Positions 28,917-38,548 of a stretch of 57,339 nucleotides of DNA are shown piece after piece. The stretch comes from Marinococcus halophilus (GTDB lineage Bacteria; Bacillota; Bacilli; Bacillales; Marinococcaceae): contig NZ_NPFA01000016.1 of assembly GCF_002265875.1 (NCBI RefSeq), positions 1-57,339 on the forward strand, in the 5' to 3' direction. The translations under genes were made by a program, and so were the position numbers. Numbering within the stretch: position 1 is the stretch's first letter; every line of letters begins with the position of its first letter. The notes beneath the pieces were generated by a model. That model did not search any database, had not been told where the DNA came from, and was given only the letters and a program-made list of their open reading frames with translations.

Positions 28917-29213
28917 ATGCAGGTAACAGACGTCAGGCTGCGCCGGGTAAATACTGATGGACGAATGAGAGCCATTGCTTCGATTACATTCGATGAAGAG
29001 TTTGTTGTTCATGACATCCGGGTCATTGATGGAAATAACGGTCTCTTTGTTGCTATGCCGAGTAAACGCACCCCTGATGGGGAATTTCGTGATATTGCCC
29101 ATCCTATTTCGTCAGCGGCAAGAGAGAAGATCCAATCCGCTGTATTAGCAGAATATGAAGAGCAGGATGAACAGCCTACAGAAAAAAATTTTAACGAAGC
29201 CGGCGCTTCGTAA
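28917..29213 (+). CDS. spoVG: RNA/DNA-binding regulator SpoVG
   Basis: Protein of 98 aa with the family N-terminus [17 protein letters not shown] and the [20 protein letters not shown] segment. It is broadly conserved also in non-sporing Firmicutes (Listeria, Staphylococcus), where it binds nucleic acid and affects virulence and cell wall, so it is not evidence of sporulation. GGTGG upstream of ATG. A terminator follows. Confidence 0.97.
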   Translation: MQVTDVRLRRVNTDGRMRAIASITFDEEFVVHDIRVIDGNNGLFVAMPSKRTPDGEFRDIAHPISSAAREKIQSAVLAEYEEQDEQPTEKNFNEAGAS

Positions 29214-29235
29214 CATTATAACGTACCACCGCAGC

Positions 29236-29271
29236 AATAACGGTCTCAAAGAGGGACCGTTATTTATTTTG
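29236..29271 (+). terminator. spoVG terminator
   Basis: 10-bp stem 29236-29245 / 29255-29264 followed by TATTTT. Confidence 0.8.
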
Positions 29272-29335
29272 GTCTGTAAGCGAAATCAGGTGGATAGGCG
29301 GGCTTTCATTATGTAGAATAGGTAATAGTGTATTC

Positions 29336-29364
29336 TTGAAAACCTACAGCTTTTAAGATATTAT
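29336..29364 (+). promoter_or_regulatory. glmU promoter
   Basis: TTGAAA at 29336-29341, a 17-bp spacer and TATTAT at 29359-29364, about 37 bp ahead of the start codon. Confidence 0.7.
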
Positions 29365-29401
29365 TCTTAATGGACAAAAATGCGCATATGGAGGAACCTA
29401 C

Positions 29402-30790
29402 ATGAACAATCGCTATGCCGTTATTTTAGCTGCCGGGAAAGGCACCCGTATGAAATCCAGTCTTTATAAAGTACTCCATCCTGTTTGCGGAAAACCGATG
29501 GTGGAGCACGTCGTGGATGAGCTCGAAGAAGCCGGTGCCGATCAATTAGTCACAGTGACCGGCCACGGGGCAGAAGCTGTCGAGGAGCGTTTACAAGAGC
29601 GTACTTCTTATGTGCTTCAGGAGGAGCAGCTCGGAACTGCTCATGCCGTGATGCAGACTAAAAAGCTGCTTGAAGGCAAAAAAGGCACAACCATCGTCGC
29701 TTGCGGAGATACCCCTTTGATCCAGGGGAGTACGATGCGGGCACTGATGGACCATCATGAACAAATGGAAGCAAAAGCAAGCATCCTGACAGCCATAGCA
29801 GATGAACCTGCCGGATACGGACGGGTCGTCCGGAACAGCAGCGGAGAAGTCGTGCGGATCGTGGAACATAAAGATGCAGACGAAACGGAAAAAGGGATAC
29901 GGGAAATTAACACAGGCACATACTGCTTCGATAACGAAGCATTATTTCATGCGCTCAGCCAGGTAGATAACAATAACGTACAGGGGGAATATTACCTTCC
30001 TGATGTCATCGGCATACTTCAGGAAAAGGGCGAAACAGTAGCCGCCTGGACCACTCCGGATTTTTCTGAGACAATCGGGGTGAATGACCGGGTGGCTTTA
30101 TCCCAGGCTGAGAAAGCTATGAGGCGCCGCATTAATGAACATTGGATGCGCCAGGGGGTAACTATTATCGATCCGGAGAATACTTATATCTCTAAAGAAG
30201 CCGTGATCGGTGCTGATACAGTCATTGAGCCGGGAACAATTCTTCGTGGCAGTGTGCATGTAGGAACCTCCTGCCAGCTCGGCCCTCATTCAGAAATCAG
30301 CAACGCTGTCATCGGCAGCGAAACGGTGGTCCGGCAATCGACAGTGACAGACAGCGAGGTAGGGAACTTGGTACAAATCGGGCCTTACGCTCATGTCCGC
30401 CCGGCCTCATTAATTGGGGACGAAGCTAAAATCGGCAACTTTGTTGAAATTAAAAAAGCTTCTATCGGCCAGGGAAGCAAAACCTCCCATCTAAGCTACA
30501 TCGGAGATGCAGAGGTAGGGAAAAATGTGAATATCGGCTGTGGTTCCATTACTGTTAATTACGACGGTGCGGGTAAGCATTTAACGAAAATCGAAGATGA
30601 GGTATTTATCGGATGCAATTCCAATCTTGTAGCGCCGGTAAACGTGGGGAAAGGCGCTTACGTAGCGGCTGGCTCCACGATCACTTCGGATGTTCCGGAG
30701 GATGCCCTTTCTATTGCGAGGTCAAGGCAGACAAATAAAGAGAACTATGTAAGTGAAAAATTAAACACAGGTAAAAAGCAAAACAAGTGA
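29402..30790 (+). CDS. glmU: Bifunctional UDP-GlcNAc pyrophosphorylase / GlcN-1-P N-acetyltransferase
   Basis: Makes UDP-GlcNAc for peptidoglycan and teichoic acids. 462 aa: an N-terminal uridyltransferase with [11 protein letters not shown] (9-19) and CGDTPLI near 101, then a left-handed beta-helix acetyltransferase with hexapeptide repeats from about 255 and [12 protein letters not shown] near 384. AGGAGG precedes ATG. prs follows after 16 nt, the conserved glmU-prs pair. Confidence 0.97.
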   Translation: MNNRYAVILAAGKGTRMKSSLYKVLHPVCGKPMVEHVVDELEEAGADQLVTVTGHGAEAVEERLQERTSYVLQEEQLGTAHAVMQTKKLLEGKKGTTIVACGDTPLIQGSTMRALMDHHEQMEAKASILTAIADEPAGYGRVVRNSSGEVVRIVEHKDADETEKGIREINTGTYCFDNEALFHALSQVDNNNVQGEYYLPDVIGILQEKGETVAAWTTPDFSETIGVNDRVALSQAEKAMRRRINEHWMRQGVTIIDPENTYISKEAVIGADTVIEPGTILRGSVHVGTSCQLGPHSEISNAVIGSETVVRQSTVTDSEVGNLVQIGPYAHVRPASLIGDEAKIGNFVEIKKASIGQGSKTSHLSYIGDAEVGKNVNIGCGSITVNYDGAGKHLTKIEDEVFIGCNSNLVAPVNVGKGAYVAAGSTITSDVPEDALSIARSRQTNKENYVSEKLNTGKKQNK

Positions 30791-30806
30791 CGGAGGGAAT
30801 TAAAAA

Positions 30807-31757
30807 ATGTCCACGATGGATCGCTCCAATTTGAAAGTATTCACCCTGAACTCGAATCCAAGGCTGGCCGAAGAAATTGTTGAGCAGATCGGCACAACAA
30901 TGGGGCTTAGTTCTGTAAAACGATTCAGCGACGGAGAAGTGCAGATAAATATCGAAGAAAGTATCCGCGGCTGCGATGTCTTTTTGGTCCAGTCGACCTC
31001 AGACCCGGCCAATGAGCATATTATGGAACTGTTAATCATGATTGATGCCTTGAAGCGGGCGTCGGCAAAAACGATCAGCGTTGTGCTCCCTTATTATGGT
31101 TATGCACGGCAGGACCGCAAAGCCCGGGCTAGGGAACCTATTACAGCCAAGCTGATTGCCAATCTGCTGGAGACAGCTGGAGCGACAAGGATTTTAAGCC
31201 TGGACCTGCACGCAACACAAATTCAGGGATTTTTTGATATTCCGGTGGATCAATTGCAGGGAGAACCTATTTTATCCCGTCACTTCAACGAAAAAGGTTT
31301 GGAAGACCTCGTTATTGTTTCACCAGACCACGGGGGCGTGGTGCGAGCGCGTAGAATGGCAGACCGCTTAAAGGCGCCTATCGCAATTATCGATAAGCGC
31401 CGGCCGCGGCCGAACGTTTCAGAGGTCATGAATATTGTCGGTGATGTAAAAGGCAAAACGGCGATTATTATTGATGATATTATTGATACTGCCGGAACGA
31501 TTACGCTCGCAGCAGACGCGTTAATTGAGTCAGGTGCAAACCATGTGTACGCGTGCTGCACTCATCCGGTACTTTCCGGCCCGGCCATAGAGAGAATTGA
31601 AAACTCTAAGATTGAAGAACTTGTAGTAACGAATTCCATTGTGCTTCCGGAAGAGAAAAATATTGATAAAGTAACTCAGCTCTCCGTCGGCCCGCTTATG
31701 GCTAAAGCGATTATTAACGTCTTCGAGCAGACTTCGGTAAGCCGTTTGTTTAATTAA
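30807..31757 (+). CDS. prs: Ribose-phosphate pyrophosphokinase
   Basis: Makes PRPP from ribose-5-phosphate and ATP (316 aa). It shows [13 protein letters not shown] near 36, the flexible-loop region [14 protein letters not shown] near 99, [14 protein letters not shown] near 132 and the PRPP loop [13 protein letters not shown] near 219. Its product is used by PurR and HprT encoded nearby. Confidence 0.98.
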   Translation: MSTMDRSNLKVFTLNSNPRLAEEIVEQIGTTMGLSSVKRFSDGEVQINIEESIRGCDVFLVQSTSDPANEHIMELLIMIDALKRASAKTISVVLPYYGYARQDRKARAREPITAKLIANLLETAGATRILSLDLHATQIQGFFDIPVDQLQGEPILSRHFNEKGLEDLVIVSPDHGGVVRARRMADRLKAPIAIIDKRRPRPNVSEVMNIVGDVKGKTAIIIDDIIDTAGTITLAADALIESGANHVYACCTHPVLSGPAIERIENSKIEELVVTNSIVLPEEKNIDKVTQLSVGPLMAKAIINVFEQTSVSRLFN

Positions 31758-31766
31758 TCGACAAGA

Positions 31767-31800
31767 AAATCAATGGTTTGAATAAGCCATTGATTTTTGA
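31767..31800 (+). terminator. prs terminator
   Basis: 10-bp stem 31767-31776 / 31787-31796 followed by TT; the right arm also contains the ctc -35 element. Confidence 0.75.
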
Positions 31801-31818
31801 TGTGGATTCTGGTATAAT
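31790..31818 (+). promoter_or_regulatory. ctc promoter (sigma-A type)
   Basis: TTGATT at 31790-31795, a 17-bp spacer and TATAAT at 31813-31818. The -35 lies inside the prs terminator stem. I found no sigma-B GTTTAA/GGGTAT pair. Confidence 0.7.
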
Positions 31819-31884
31819 TCTGTCTCAAGTGGGCAAAATTACGCGAACACGTGAAAATAAAATTTAACTTATGAGGTGAATACC

Positions 31885-32553
31885 ATGGCTACGCAGTTAA
31901 CTGCAGCTCGTCGTCCTGAGACAAAACAGTCAGTGACGAAAAAACTACGCAGAGAAGGCACAATCCCAGCCGTTATTTATGGCAAGAAAACGGAAAGCCA
32001 GCCTATTTCTGTCGACAACATTACATTTTTAAAAACGATCCGTGAAGCTGGAAAGAATGGCATCATTGATCTGACTATTGAAGGCGAAAACAAAAAACAC
32101 CAGGTCATTGTGCATGATATGCAGGTGGACTCTATTAAGGATTACTTTATCCATGTTGACTTCTTTGAAGTAGACATGACTTCCGAAATGGAAGCAGACG
32201 TTGCTGTAAACCTCGAGGGCGAAGCGCCAGGGGAAAAAGAAGGCGGCGTTGTCTCCCACATGATGTTCAATATTACTGTCAGCGCACTGCCTGCTGAAAT
32301 TCCTGACAGCATCAGCGTGGACGTTTCAACATTGAACATCGGCGACTCCATCCAAGTAGCAGATCTGCCAGAAGGTCTGAATTACACGATCACGAGCGAG
32401 CCGGAAGAAACGATTGTTACTGTTCTTGTACCGGAAGAAGAGCCGGAAGAGCCAGGCGAAGAAGAAGTAGAAGAGCCTGAGCTTGTAGATGCGGATGAAG
32501 AATCCGAAGAAGGCGGCTCTGAAGAAGGCGGCAACGACAATAACAATTCATAA
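31885..32553 (+). CDS. ctc: Ribosomal protein bL25/Ctc (general stress protein)
   Basis: 5S rRNA-binding ribosomal protein of the two-domain CTC type (222 aa). The N-terminal L25 domain (about 1-92) has KKLRREGTIPAVIYGKK; the C-terminal domain follows to about 185. It ends in an acidic, Gly/Asn-rich tail of about 40 residues. Start ATG 31885 with GAGGTGA upstream rather than the GTG at 31876. In B. subtilis it is sigma-B controlled; here the visible promoter is sigma-A type. Confidence 0.95.
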   Translation: MATQLTAARRPETKQSVTKKLRREGTIPAVIYGKKTESQPISVDNITFLKTIREAGKNGIIDLTIEGENKKHQVIVHDMQVDSIKDYFIHVDFFEVDMTSEMEADVAVNLEGEAPGEKEGGVVSHMMFNITVSALPAEIPDSISVDVSTLNIGDSIQVADLPEGLNYTITSEPEETIVTVLVPEEEPEEPGEEEVEEPELVDADEESEEGGSEEGGNDNNNS

Positions 32554-32569
32554 TTTCTGTATCAAAGCG

Positions 32570-32594
32570 ACGGAGGGCTTCAGGCTCTCCGTCA
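32570..32594 (+). terminator. Hairpin directly after ctc
   Basis: GACGGAG at 32570-32576 pairs with CTCCGTC at 32588-32594. There is no T run right after it; it stands just before a longer hairpin. Confidence 0.45.
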
Positions 32595-32650
32595 TAAATA
32601 AAGATCGCAGGCAACGCTGCTCGACAGGCGCCCTGCGATCTTTATTTATG
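32593..32650. repeat. Perfect 19-bp inverted repeat, likely bidirectional terminator
   Basis: Arms 32593-32611 and 32632-32650 are perfectly complementary, around a 20-nt loop. A-rich and T-rich ends sit within the stem, as in bidirectional terminators, but no extra T run follows. Confidence 0.75.
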
Positions 32651-32783
32651 CTATGCTGTAAAGCTGAAATATCTTAAAATAAGACAAGCACTGCAATCGT
32701 TTCGAACGTCAAAAATCAGTTTTTTTAGTATAATACAAAGAAGCAGTCCAACCTATATGTACGAGGCAGAGCGGGGGTCCAGC

Positions 32784-33338
32784 ATGAAATTTATTGTCGG
32801 GTTAGGCAACCCGGGAAAAAAATATAAAAAAACACGCCACAATATCGGATTTGAAGCTGTAGAAGAGCTTGCTTCCATGTGGCAGCTATCATGGAAAAAA
32901 AGCAAATGGAAGAGCGAAACTGCCGAAACAATGGCAGGGGGCGAAAAAGTAATACTGGTAAAGCCGGTAACTTATATGAATTTATCAGGAGAAGCAGTAG
33001 GCCCGATGCTTGATTTTTACAAAGCCGCGCCAGAGGACATTTTAGTAGTATATGATGACCTGGACCTGGCGCCCGGTACGGTTCGCCTGCGCAAGAAGGG
33101 CGGTCACGGAGGCCATAATGGTATACGGTCATTAATTGAACATTTAGGTACGAAGGAGTTTAAGCGCCTGCGTATTGGTATCGGGAAACCGGAGAAGGCG
33201 TCTGTCATTGACTATGTTCTGGGTACTTTTCCGCCCGGGGAGCGAAAGCAGATGGATGAAGCTGTGAAGAAGGCGGCAGCGTCAGCAGAAGCGTGGAGCA
33301 GTAAATCATTTGATGAAGTAATGAACGAGTTTAATTAA
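32784..33338 (+). CDS. pth: Peptidyl-tRNA hydrolase
   Basis: Releases peptides from stalled peptidyl-tRNA (184 aa; spoVC in B. subtilis). It has VGLGNPGKKYKKTRHNIGF at the N-terminus with the catalytic His, KPVTYMNLSGEAV near 60, DDLDLAPGTVRLRKKGGHGGHNGIRS near 91-116. Start ATG 32784 gives the family N-terminus. The fin gene that follows in B. subtilis is absent; mfd begins 82 nt on. Confidence 0.96.
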   Translation: MKFIVGLGNPGKKYKKTRHNIGFEAVEELASMWQLSWKKSKWKSETAETMAGGEKVILVKPVTYMNLSGEAVGPMLDFYKAAPEDILVVYDDLDLAPGTVRLRKKGGHGGHNGIRSLIEHLGTKEFKRLRIGIGKPEKASVIDYVLGTFPPGERKQMDEAVKKAAASAEAWSSKSFDEVMNEFN

Positions 33339-33348
33339 TAGAGGGCCG

Positions 33349-33379
33349 GAGTGGGACTGAAGCGTTCCGCTCTCCTTTT
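33349..33379 (+). terminator. Weak terminator after pth
   Basis: 8-bp stem with G-U pairs (33349-33356 / 33365-33372) followed by TCCTTTTG. Confidence 0.5.
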
Positions 33380-33420
33380 GCGTGATAAAAAAATAACATC
33401 ATGAATAGGGAGGAATGAGC

Positions 33421-36400
33421 ATGAAGGGTTTACCATCAATATTGGTCTCCAACCCAGAGATCGAAGCAGTTGTCAGTGATCTCCAAAACGGTGTGCCGGA
33501 GCAGCTGATTTCAGGGCTCAGCGGCTCGGCAAGAACACTATTTATGGCGCTTGCCCAGGATAAGACACAAAACCCTCAGCTGGTTGTGACACATACGCTG
33601 TATCAGGCGCAAAAACTGTACGATGATTTGTTGGAATGGTCGGAGAAGGAAGTGCTGTTATACCCGGTTAATGAACTGATTTCTGCTGAAATTGCGGTGG
33701 CGAGCCCGGAAATGAGATCGCAGCGGATCGAAGTGCTCGACCGTCTGGTCAGCGGCTTTGATGGAATTGTCGTAAGCCCGGTTGCCGGCCTGCGCCGCCT
33801 GCTGCCGCCTGCTGCCGTGTGGGAAGCAGCCCAATGGCCGCTGCATACTGGGGAGGATCTTGACCTGGATAAGTTTCAGCAGTTTCTTTATGCTTCGGGA
33901 TATCAGCGGGCCGATATGGTAGCTGCACCCGGAGAATTCAGCATACGGGGCGGTATTATCGATATTTATTCGCTTACGGCGGATAACCCGGTGCGTCTGG
34001 AGCTGTTTGATACAGAAATTGACTCCCTCCGCTTATTTAACCCGGAAGACCAGCGAACAATTGAGCAGATCACCGAAGTGAATATCAGTCCTGCCCAGGA
34101 AACGATTCTTTATCCGGAGCAATTTCAGCGTGCAGCAATGGAGCTCGAAGCGGGACTCAGCAAAACGCTGAAAACGGTTAAAGACGAGACAGTAAAGCAG
34201 AAGGTGCAGGAGCGCCTTTCGGAAGAAAGGGAGCAGCTGCTGCAGCACGTACGTTTTCAAAGTTTATACAAATATATGCAGTTTTTCTATGAACAGCCGG
34301 CTACCTTGAGCGAGTACTTTCCTCAGGAAACAATCCTTTTTATCGATGAAGTGAGCCGGGTGCAGGAAACCGCAGAACGGTTAGATGAAGAAGAAGCCGA
34401 ATGGCGTACAAATATGGTGGAACAGGGAGAGCTGCCAGTAGAGATGCAGCTTTCATTACCGTTTCATACGCTGATAAAAAATATTGATTTTCCGAAGGTG
34501 CTTTTTTCTTTATTTACCCGCAGTTTATCCTATTTTCATCCGCGCCGGGTGGCCAATATCACGAGCAAGGCCATGCAGCAGTTTCACGGCCAGCTGCCGG
34601 TGCTGAAAAATGAAATTGAACGTTGGCAGAATGGCGGATTTCGTATCGTCTTTGCTGCTGAGACAAAGGACCGGCTCGAACGGCTGCAGAGAATTCTTGA
34701 TGACTACGGAATAGAGGCCGAACGGGCTGCGAAAGACGGACCATTTACACCGGGGCGCCCGGCCATCGTGCAGGGACGGCTCGACAGCGGGTTTGAGCTG
34801 CCGCTTGAAAAGCTTGCTGTTATCACAGAGCAGGAGACGTTTACAAAGCAGGTGCGCCGGTCAAGAAGACGGGAAAAGCTGAATAATGCTGAACGCATTA
34901 AAAGCTATTCAGAGCTTCAGGTGGGAGACCTGGTCGTTCACGTAAACCACGGCATCGGGAAATACCTGGGAATGGAAACGCTTGATGTTGGGGGCGTGCA
35001 CCAGGATTTCTTAAATGTATCCTATGCGGGTAACGACAAACTGTATGTGCCGGTCGAGCAGATTGACCAGGTTCAAAAGTATGTAGGTTCTGAAGAAAAG
35101 GACCCTAAAATCTATAAGCTCGGCGGCAACGACTGGAAACGTGTTAAACGTAAGGTGCAGTCCTCGGTGGAAGATATCGCTGACGACCTGATCAAGCTGT
35201 ATGCAGAGCGGGAGGCTACAAAAGGGCACGCCTTTAACCGGTACGAGATGGAGGAGCAGGCATTTGCTGCTGCGTTCCCTTACCAGGAAACCGAGGACCA
35301 GATAAAAGCAATTGAAGAAATCCGCGAAGACATGGAACGCGAACGCCCGATGGACCGTCTTTTATGTGGGGATGTTGGTTACGGAAAGACAGAGGTGGCG
35401 ATACGGGCAGCGTTCAAAGCAGTGATGGATGGCAAGCAGGTGGCCATTTTAGTGCCGACAACGATTCTGGCCCAGCAGCATTTCGATACGCTGACAGAAC
35501 GTTTCGCCGACCAGCCGATCAACATCGGCTTAATGAGCCGCTTCCGGACGAAAAAACAGCAGAACGAAACGACCCGCGGACTGAAAGCAGGAAGCGTTGA
35601 TATTGTTATCGGGACGCACCGTGTACTTTCCAAGGACGTACAGTTTCATGATTTAGGGCTGCTGATCGTCGATGAAGAGCAGCGGTTTGGGGTTACTCAT
35701 AAAGAAAAAATCAAACGGCTCAAGGCAAACATTGATGTGTTAACGCTGACGGCGACACCGATTCCAAGAACGCTGCACATGTCGATGCTCGGCGTTCGTG
35801 ATTTATCAGTAATCGAGACGCCTCCGGAAAATCGTTTTCCTGTTCAGACGTATGTGATGGAATATAATCCAACGCTTGTCAAAGAAGCCATAGAACGCGA
35901 AATCAGCCGCGGCGGCCAGGTGTATTTTATGCATAACCGGGTAGATAACATCAGTCGGATGGCAGACCAGATTTCTATGCTTGTGCCGGAGGCGGAGGTT
36001 GCTTACGCTCATGGACAGATGAATGAGCAGGAGCTTGAGTCGGTCATGGTGGAATTTTTAGAGGGAAATAAAGATGTGTTGGTTACGACAACGATCATAG
36101 AAACAGGGGTCGATATCCCGAACGTAAATACGCTTATTATTAACAATGCAGACCGGATGGGGCTCTCCCAGCTATATCAGATCCGCGGCCGGGTCGGTAG
36201 ATCTAATCGCGTAGCGTACTCGTATTTCACGTACCAGCGTGACAAAGTGCTTTCTGAAGTGGCAGAAAAGCGTCTGCAGGCAATTAAGGAATTTACGGAA
36301 CTCGGCTCCGGTTTTAAGATTGCCATGAGAGACCTCTCCATCCGCGGGACGGGTAACCTGCTCGGCGCGGAGCAGCATGGCTACATTGAATCCGTGGGCT

Positions 36401-36960
36401 TTGACTTGTATTCGCAAATGCTCAAAGAAGCTATTGAAGAACGTAAGGGCGATCAGCCAAAGCAGCAGGAGCCGGAGATGGAAATGAATATGAAAGCAGA
36501 TGCCTATATCCCTGATTTCTATATTGACGACTCCAAGCAGAAAATAGAGATGTATAAGCGCTTCCGGGGGCTTGAAACGCTTGATGATATGGAAGACCTG
36601 CAGAGTGAAATGATGGACCGCTTCGGGGAATACCCGGTGGAGGTGGAAAAGCTGTTTATTCTCAGTAATATTCGTCTGCGCGCGGTAGCTTCCGGAGTGG
36701 AATCCATTTCCCAGGAAGCAAACAAAACCATTATTCTGGTAGGAGAAGCAGCAAGCAGTGAAGCAGATGGCGCTTCGCTGTTCGGACTTGTAAATGAGCT
36801 GGGACGTCATATCGGTATTGGCACCAGCGGGAAAAAGATTCAAATATCAGTACAGCACCAGCGGCTCGAAGAGATGAAAATTCTCACCTCTGTGCAGGCG
36901 GTCGTTAAAGGCGTACAGGAAGCAAAAAAAGAGCCGGAAGAAACAACGTCTTCGAAGTAG
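33421..36960 (+). CDS. mfd: Transcription-repair coupling factor Mfd
   Basis: ATP-driven translocase of 1179 aa that removes stalled RNA polymerase and recruits UvrA. The UvrB-homology region is near 1-300. The RNA polymerase-interaction domain is near 480-560 (ELQVGDLVVHVNHGIGKYLG). The helicase motors have GDVGYGKTEVA near 649 and DEEQRFGVTHKEK near 752, then TRG and a C-terminal regulatory domain. ATG 33421 has AGGGAGGA at good spacing; ATG 33415 is in frame but too close. spoVT, next in B. subtilis, is absent (25 nt to yabM). Confidence 0.97.
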   Translation: MKGLPSILVSNPEIEAVVSDLQNGVPEQLISGLSGSARTLFMALAQDKTQNPQLVVTHTLYQAQKLYDDLLEWSEKEVLLYPVNELISAEIAVASPEMRSQRIEVLDRLVSGFDGIVVSPVAGLRRLLPPAAVWEAAQWPLHTGEDLDLDKFQQFLYASGYQRADMVAAPGEFSIRGGIIDIYSLTADNPVRLELFDTEIDSLRLFNPEDQRTIEQITEVNISPAQETILYPEQFQRAAMELEAGLSKTLKTVKDETVKQKVQERLSEEREQLLQHVRFQSLYKYMQFFYEQPATLSEYFPQETILFIDEVSRVQETAERLDEEEAEWRTNMVEQGELPVEMQLSLPFHTLIKNIDFPKVLFSLFTRSLSYFHPRRVANITSKAMQQFHGQLPVLKNEIERWQNGGFRIVFAAETKDRLERLQRILDDYGIEAERAAKDGPFTPGRPAIVQGRLDSGFELPLEKLAVITEQETFTKQVRRSRRREKLNNAERIKSYSELQVGDLVVHVNHGIGKYLGMETLDVGGVHQDFLNVSYAGNDKLYVPVEQIDQVQKYVGSEEKDPKIYKLGGNDWKRVKRKVQSSVEDIADDLIKLYAEREATKGHAFNRYEMEEQAFAAAFPYQETEDQIKAIEEIREDMERERPMDRLLCGDVGYGKTEVAIRAAFKAVMDGKQVAILVPTTILAQQHFDTLTERFADQPINIGLMSRFRTKKQQNETTRGLKAGSVDIVIGTHRVLSKDVQFHDLGLLIVDEEQRFGVTHKEKIKRLKANIDVLTLTATPIPRTLHMSMLGVRDLSVIETPPENRFPVQTYVMEYNPTLVKEAIEREISRGGQVYFMHNRVDNISRMADQISMLVPEAEVAYAHGQMNEQELESVMVEFLEGNKDVLVTTTIIETGVDIPNVNTLIINNADRMGLSQLYQIRGRVGRSNRVAYSYFTYQRDKVLSEVAEKRLQAIKEFTELGSGFKIAMRDLSIRGTGNLLGAEQHGYIESVGFDLYSQMLKEAIEERKGDQPKQQEPEMEMNMKADAYIPDFYIDDSKQKIEMYKRFRGLETLDDMEDLQSEMMDRFGEYPVEVEKLFILSNIRLRAVASGVESISQEANKTIILVGEAASSEADGASLFGLVNELGRHIGIGTSGKKIQISVQHQRLEEMKILTSVQAVVKGVQEAKKEPEETTSSK

Positions 36961-36985
36961 AGCGGGAAGATTGAGGGGATAGAAG

Positions 36986-38530
36986 ATGACAAACGACAGA
37001 CGCTCGTTCGCCCATCTGCTGAAAAGCGTTTCTCTGCTGACAGCAGCTGCCCTGATTGGAAAAGTATTCAGCGCCGTTTACCGGATTCCATACCAGAACA
37101 TGACTGGAGATATAGGGTATTATGTGTATCAGCAGGCGTATCCGTTTTATGGTATAGCAATGATTCTTGCTCTCTACGGGTTTCCGGCGGTACTGGCCAG
37201 GGAAATGGCACAGCAGAAAAAAGCATTTGACCGGCTGGAAACAATGAAAGCAGCCGGTGTGGTGCTGACTTCTGCGGGTGCTGCGGCTTTTATGCTTCTT
37301 TTTTTTCTTGCGCCGGCGGTGGCGGCCAGCATGGGGGACAGGCAGCTTACGCCGGTGCTTCGGATAACTTCGTTCGTATTTCTCCTCGTGCCAGTGCTTT
37401 CACTTGGACGTGGATACTATCAGGGCATAGGGAAGATGGAGCCGACCGCTATGTCGCATGTAGTGGAACAGGTGTGCCGGGTAAGCTTTATTTTGTTATT
37501 TGTTTGGGCGGCCGTGTCAGCCGGCCAGGGAGTATATGATATAGGAGCTGGAGCGATGGGGGCGTCCGTAGCCGGCGCTGGCGTCGGAGCGGTGATTCTG
37601 CTGCTTCTCTGGTGGTCTCACCATCGTCGTGCATCGTTGCCTTTTCATTTTCGGGACTTTGTCGCAGGTTACAAAACTATGGTAAAGAAACTGCTCGTGC
37701 CTGGCGTAGTCGTATGCCTTGGGGCAATGGTTTTTATATTTTATCAGTGGATCGATGCATTTACTGTAGTTCCTGGCCTCGAGGCGCACGGTGTTTCGGG
37801 CCGGGAGGCGAAAGAAACAAAAGGCGTACTAGACCGGGCACAGCCGCTTCTTCAGTTCGGCACGGTGGTATCTACGGCGCTAGCAGCAGCTGTACTCCCG
37901 TCGTTGCGCGGAAACGAAGGAGTTTTTCTTGGTGGACTTTCACTCCGGATCAGCCTGGTTATTGGTGGAGCGGCAGCTGTGGGCCTGTATATGGTGGCTG
38001 ATTTTGTGAACGTGATGCTGTTTGAAAACAGCAAAGGAACGGAGCTTATGGCTGCACTCGCTGTGTCACTTTTATTTAGTGGATGGATTGTAACCGCGAA
38101 CGCGATTCTCCAGGGGGCGGACCACGTCCGTACGGCGGCGGGGGCAATATTGGCCGGAGGCGGACTGAAGCTTGTGGGAAATATAGTGCTTATTCCGGCC
38201 TTCGGCGCTATGGGGGCAGCTGCGGCTACGATTGCCGGGCTTGCTATGACGAGCCTTCTGCAGGTAGTGCTTTTACAGAAACACCGGCTGGTCTTATGGC
38301 CTTCCAGCAGATGGTGCTTTCGATGGCTGGTTCTTCTAGTTTTACTTAGTGCTGTTCTATGGTTGTTGAAGCTGCCTGCCGAAAGCGTCCGTGGGCGTCT
38401 GGATGCAGGTGTATGGTCTCTTGGCCTTGCCGGGTCCGGAGTAGTGCTTTGTCTTGTTCTCGTCAAAGGCTTAAAACTGTTCGGGCACCAGGAGTGGAGC
38501 ATGTTTTCCGCAGGGCAGAAACACGAATGA
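36986..38530 (+). CDS. yabM: MOP-superfamily flippase YabM (SpoVB/MurJ-like)
   Basis: Polytopic membrane protein of 514 aa with about 14 hydrophobic segments. It belongs to the oligosaccharidyl-lipid flippase (Wzx/SpoVB/MurJ) group; YabM is a SpoVB paralog in B. subtilis. N-terminal SLLTAAALIGKVFSAVYRIPYQN is typical of SpoVB-like members. Possible role in moving lipid-linked cell-wall or polysaccharide precursors. Confidence 0.9.
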   Translation: MTNDRRSFAHLLKSVSLLTAAALIGKVFSAVYRIPYQNMTGDIGYYVYQQAYPFYGIAMILALYGFPAVLAREMAQQKKAFDRLETMKAAGVVLTSAGAAAFMLLFFLAPAVAASMGDRQLTPVLRITSFVFLLVPVLSLGRGYYQGIGKMEPTAMSHVVEQVCRVSFILLFVWAAVSAGQGVYDIGAGAMGASVAGAGVGAVILLLLWWSHHRRASLPFHFRDFVAGYKTMVKKLLVPGVVVCLGAMVFIFYQWIDAFTVVPGLEAHGVSGREAKETKGVLDRAQPLLQFGTVVSTALAAAVLPSLRGNEGVFLGGLSLRISLVIGGAAAVGLYMVADFVNVMLFENSKGTELMAALAVSLLFSGWIVTANAILQGADHVRTAAGAILAGGGLKLVGNIVLIPAFGAMGAAAATIAGLAMTSLLQVVLLQKHRLVLWPSSRWCFRWLVLLVLLSAVLWLLKLPAESVRGRLDAGVWSLGLAGSGVVLCLVLVKGLKLFGHQEWSMFSAGQKHE

Positions 38531-38548
38531 AACGAGGGAGATTTCCTA

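Noticed and set aside
31801-31884. Sigma-B promoter for ctc
   Set aside because: No GTTTAA-like and GGGTAT-like pair at 12-15 bp spacing was found in the gap.
36172-36843. Minus-strand open frame of 223 codons within mfd
   Set aside because: Antisense to the conserved Mfd helicase domain; composition typical of a shadow frame.
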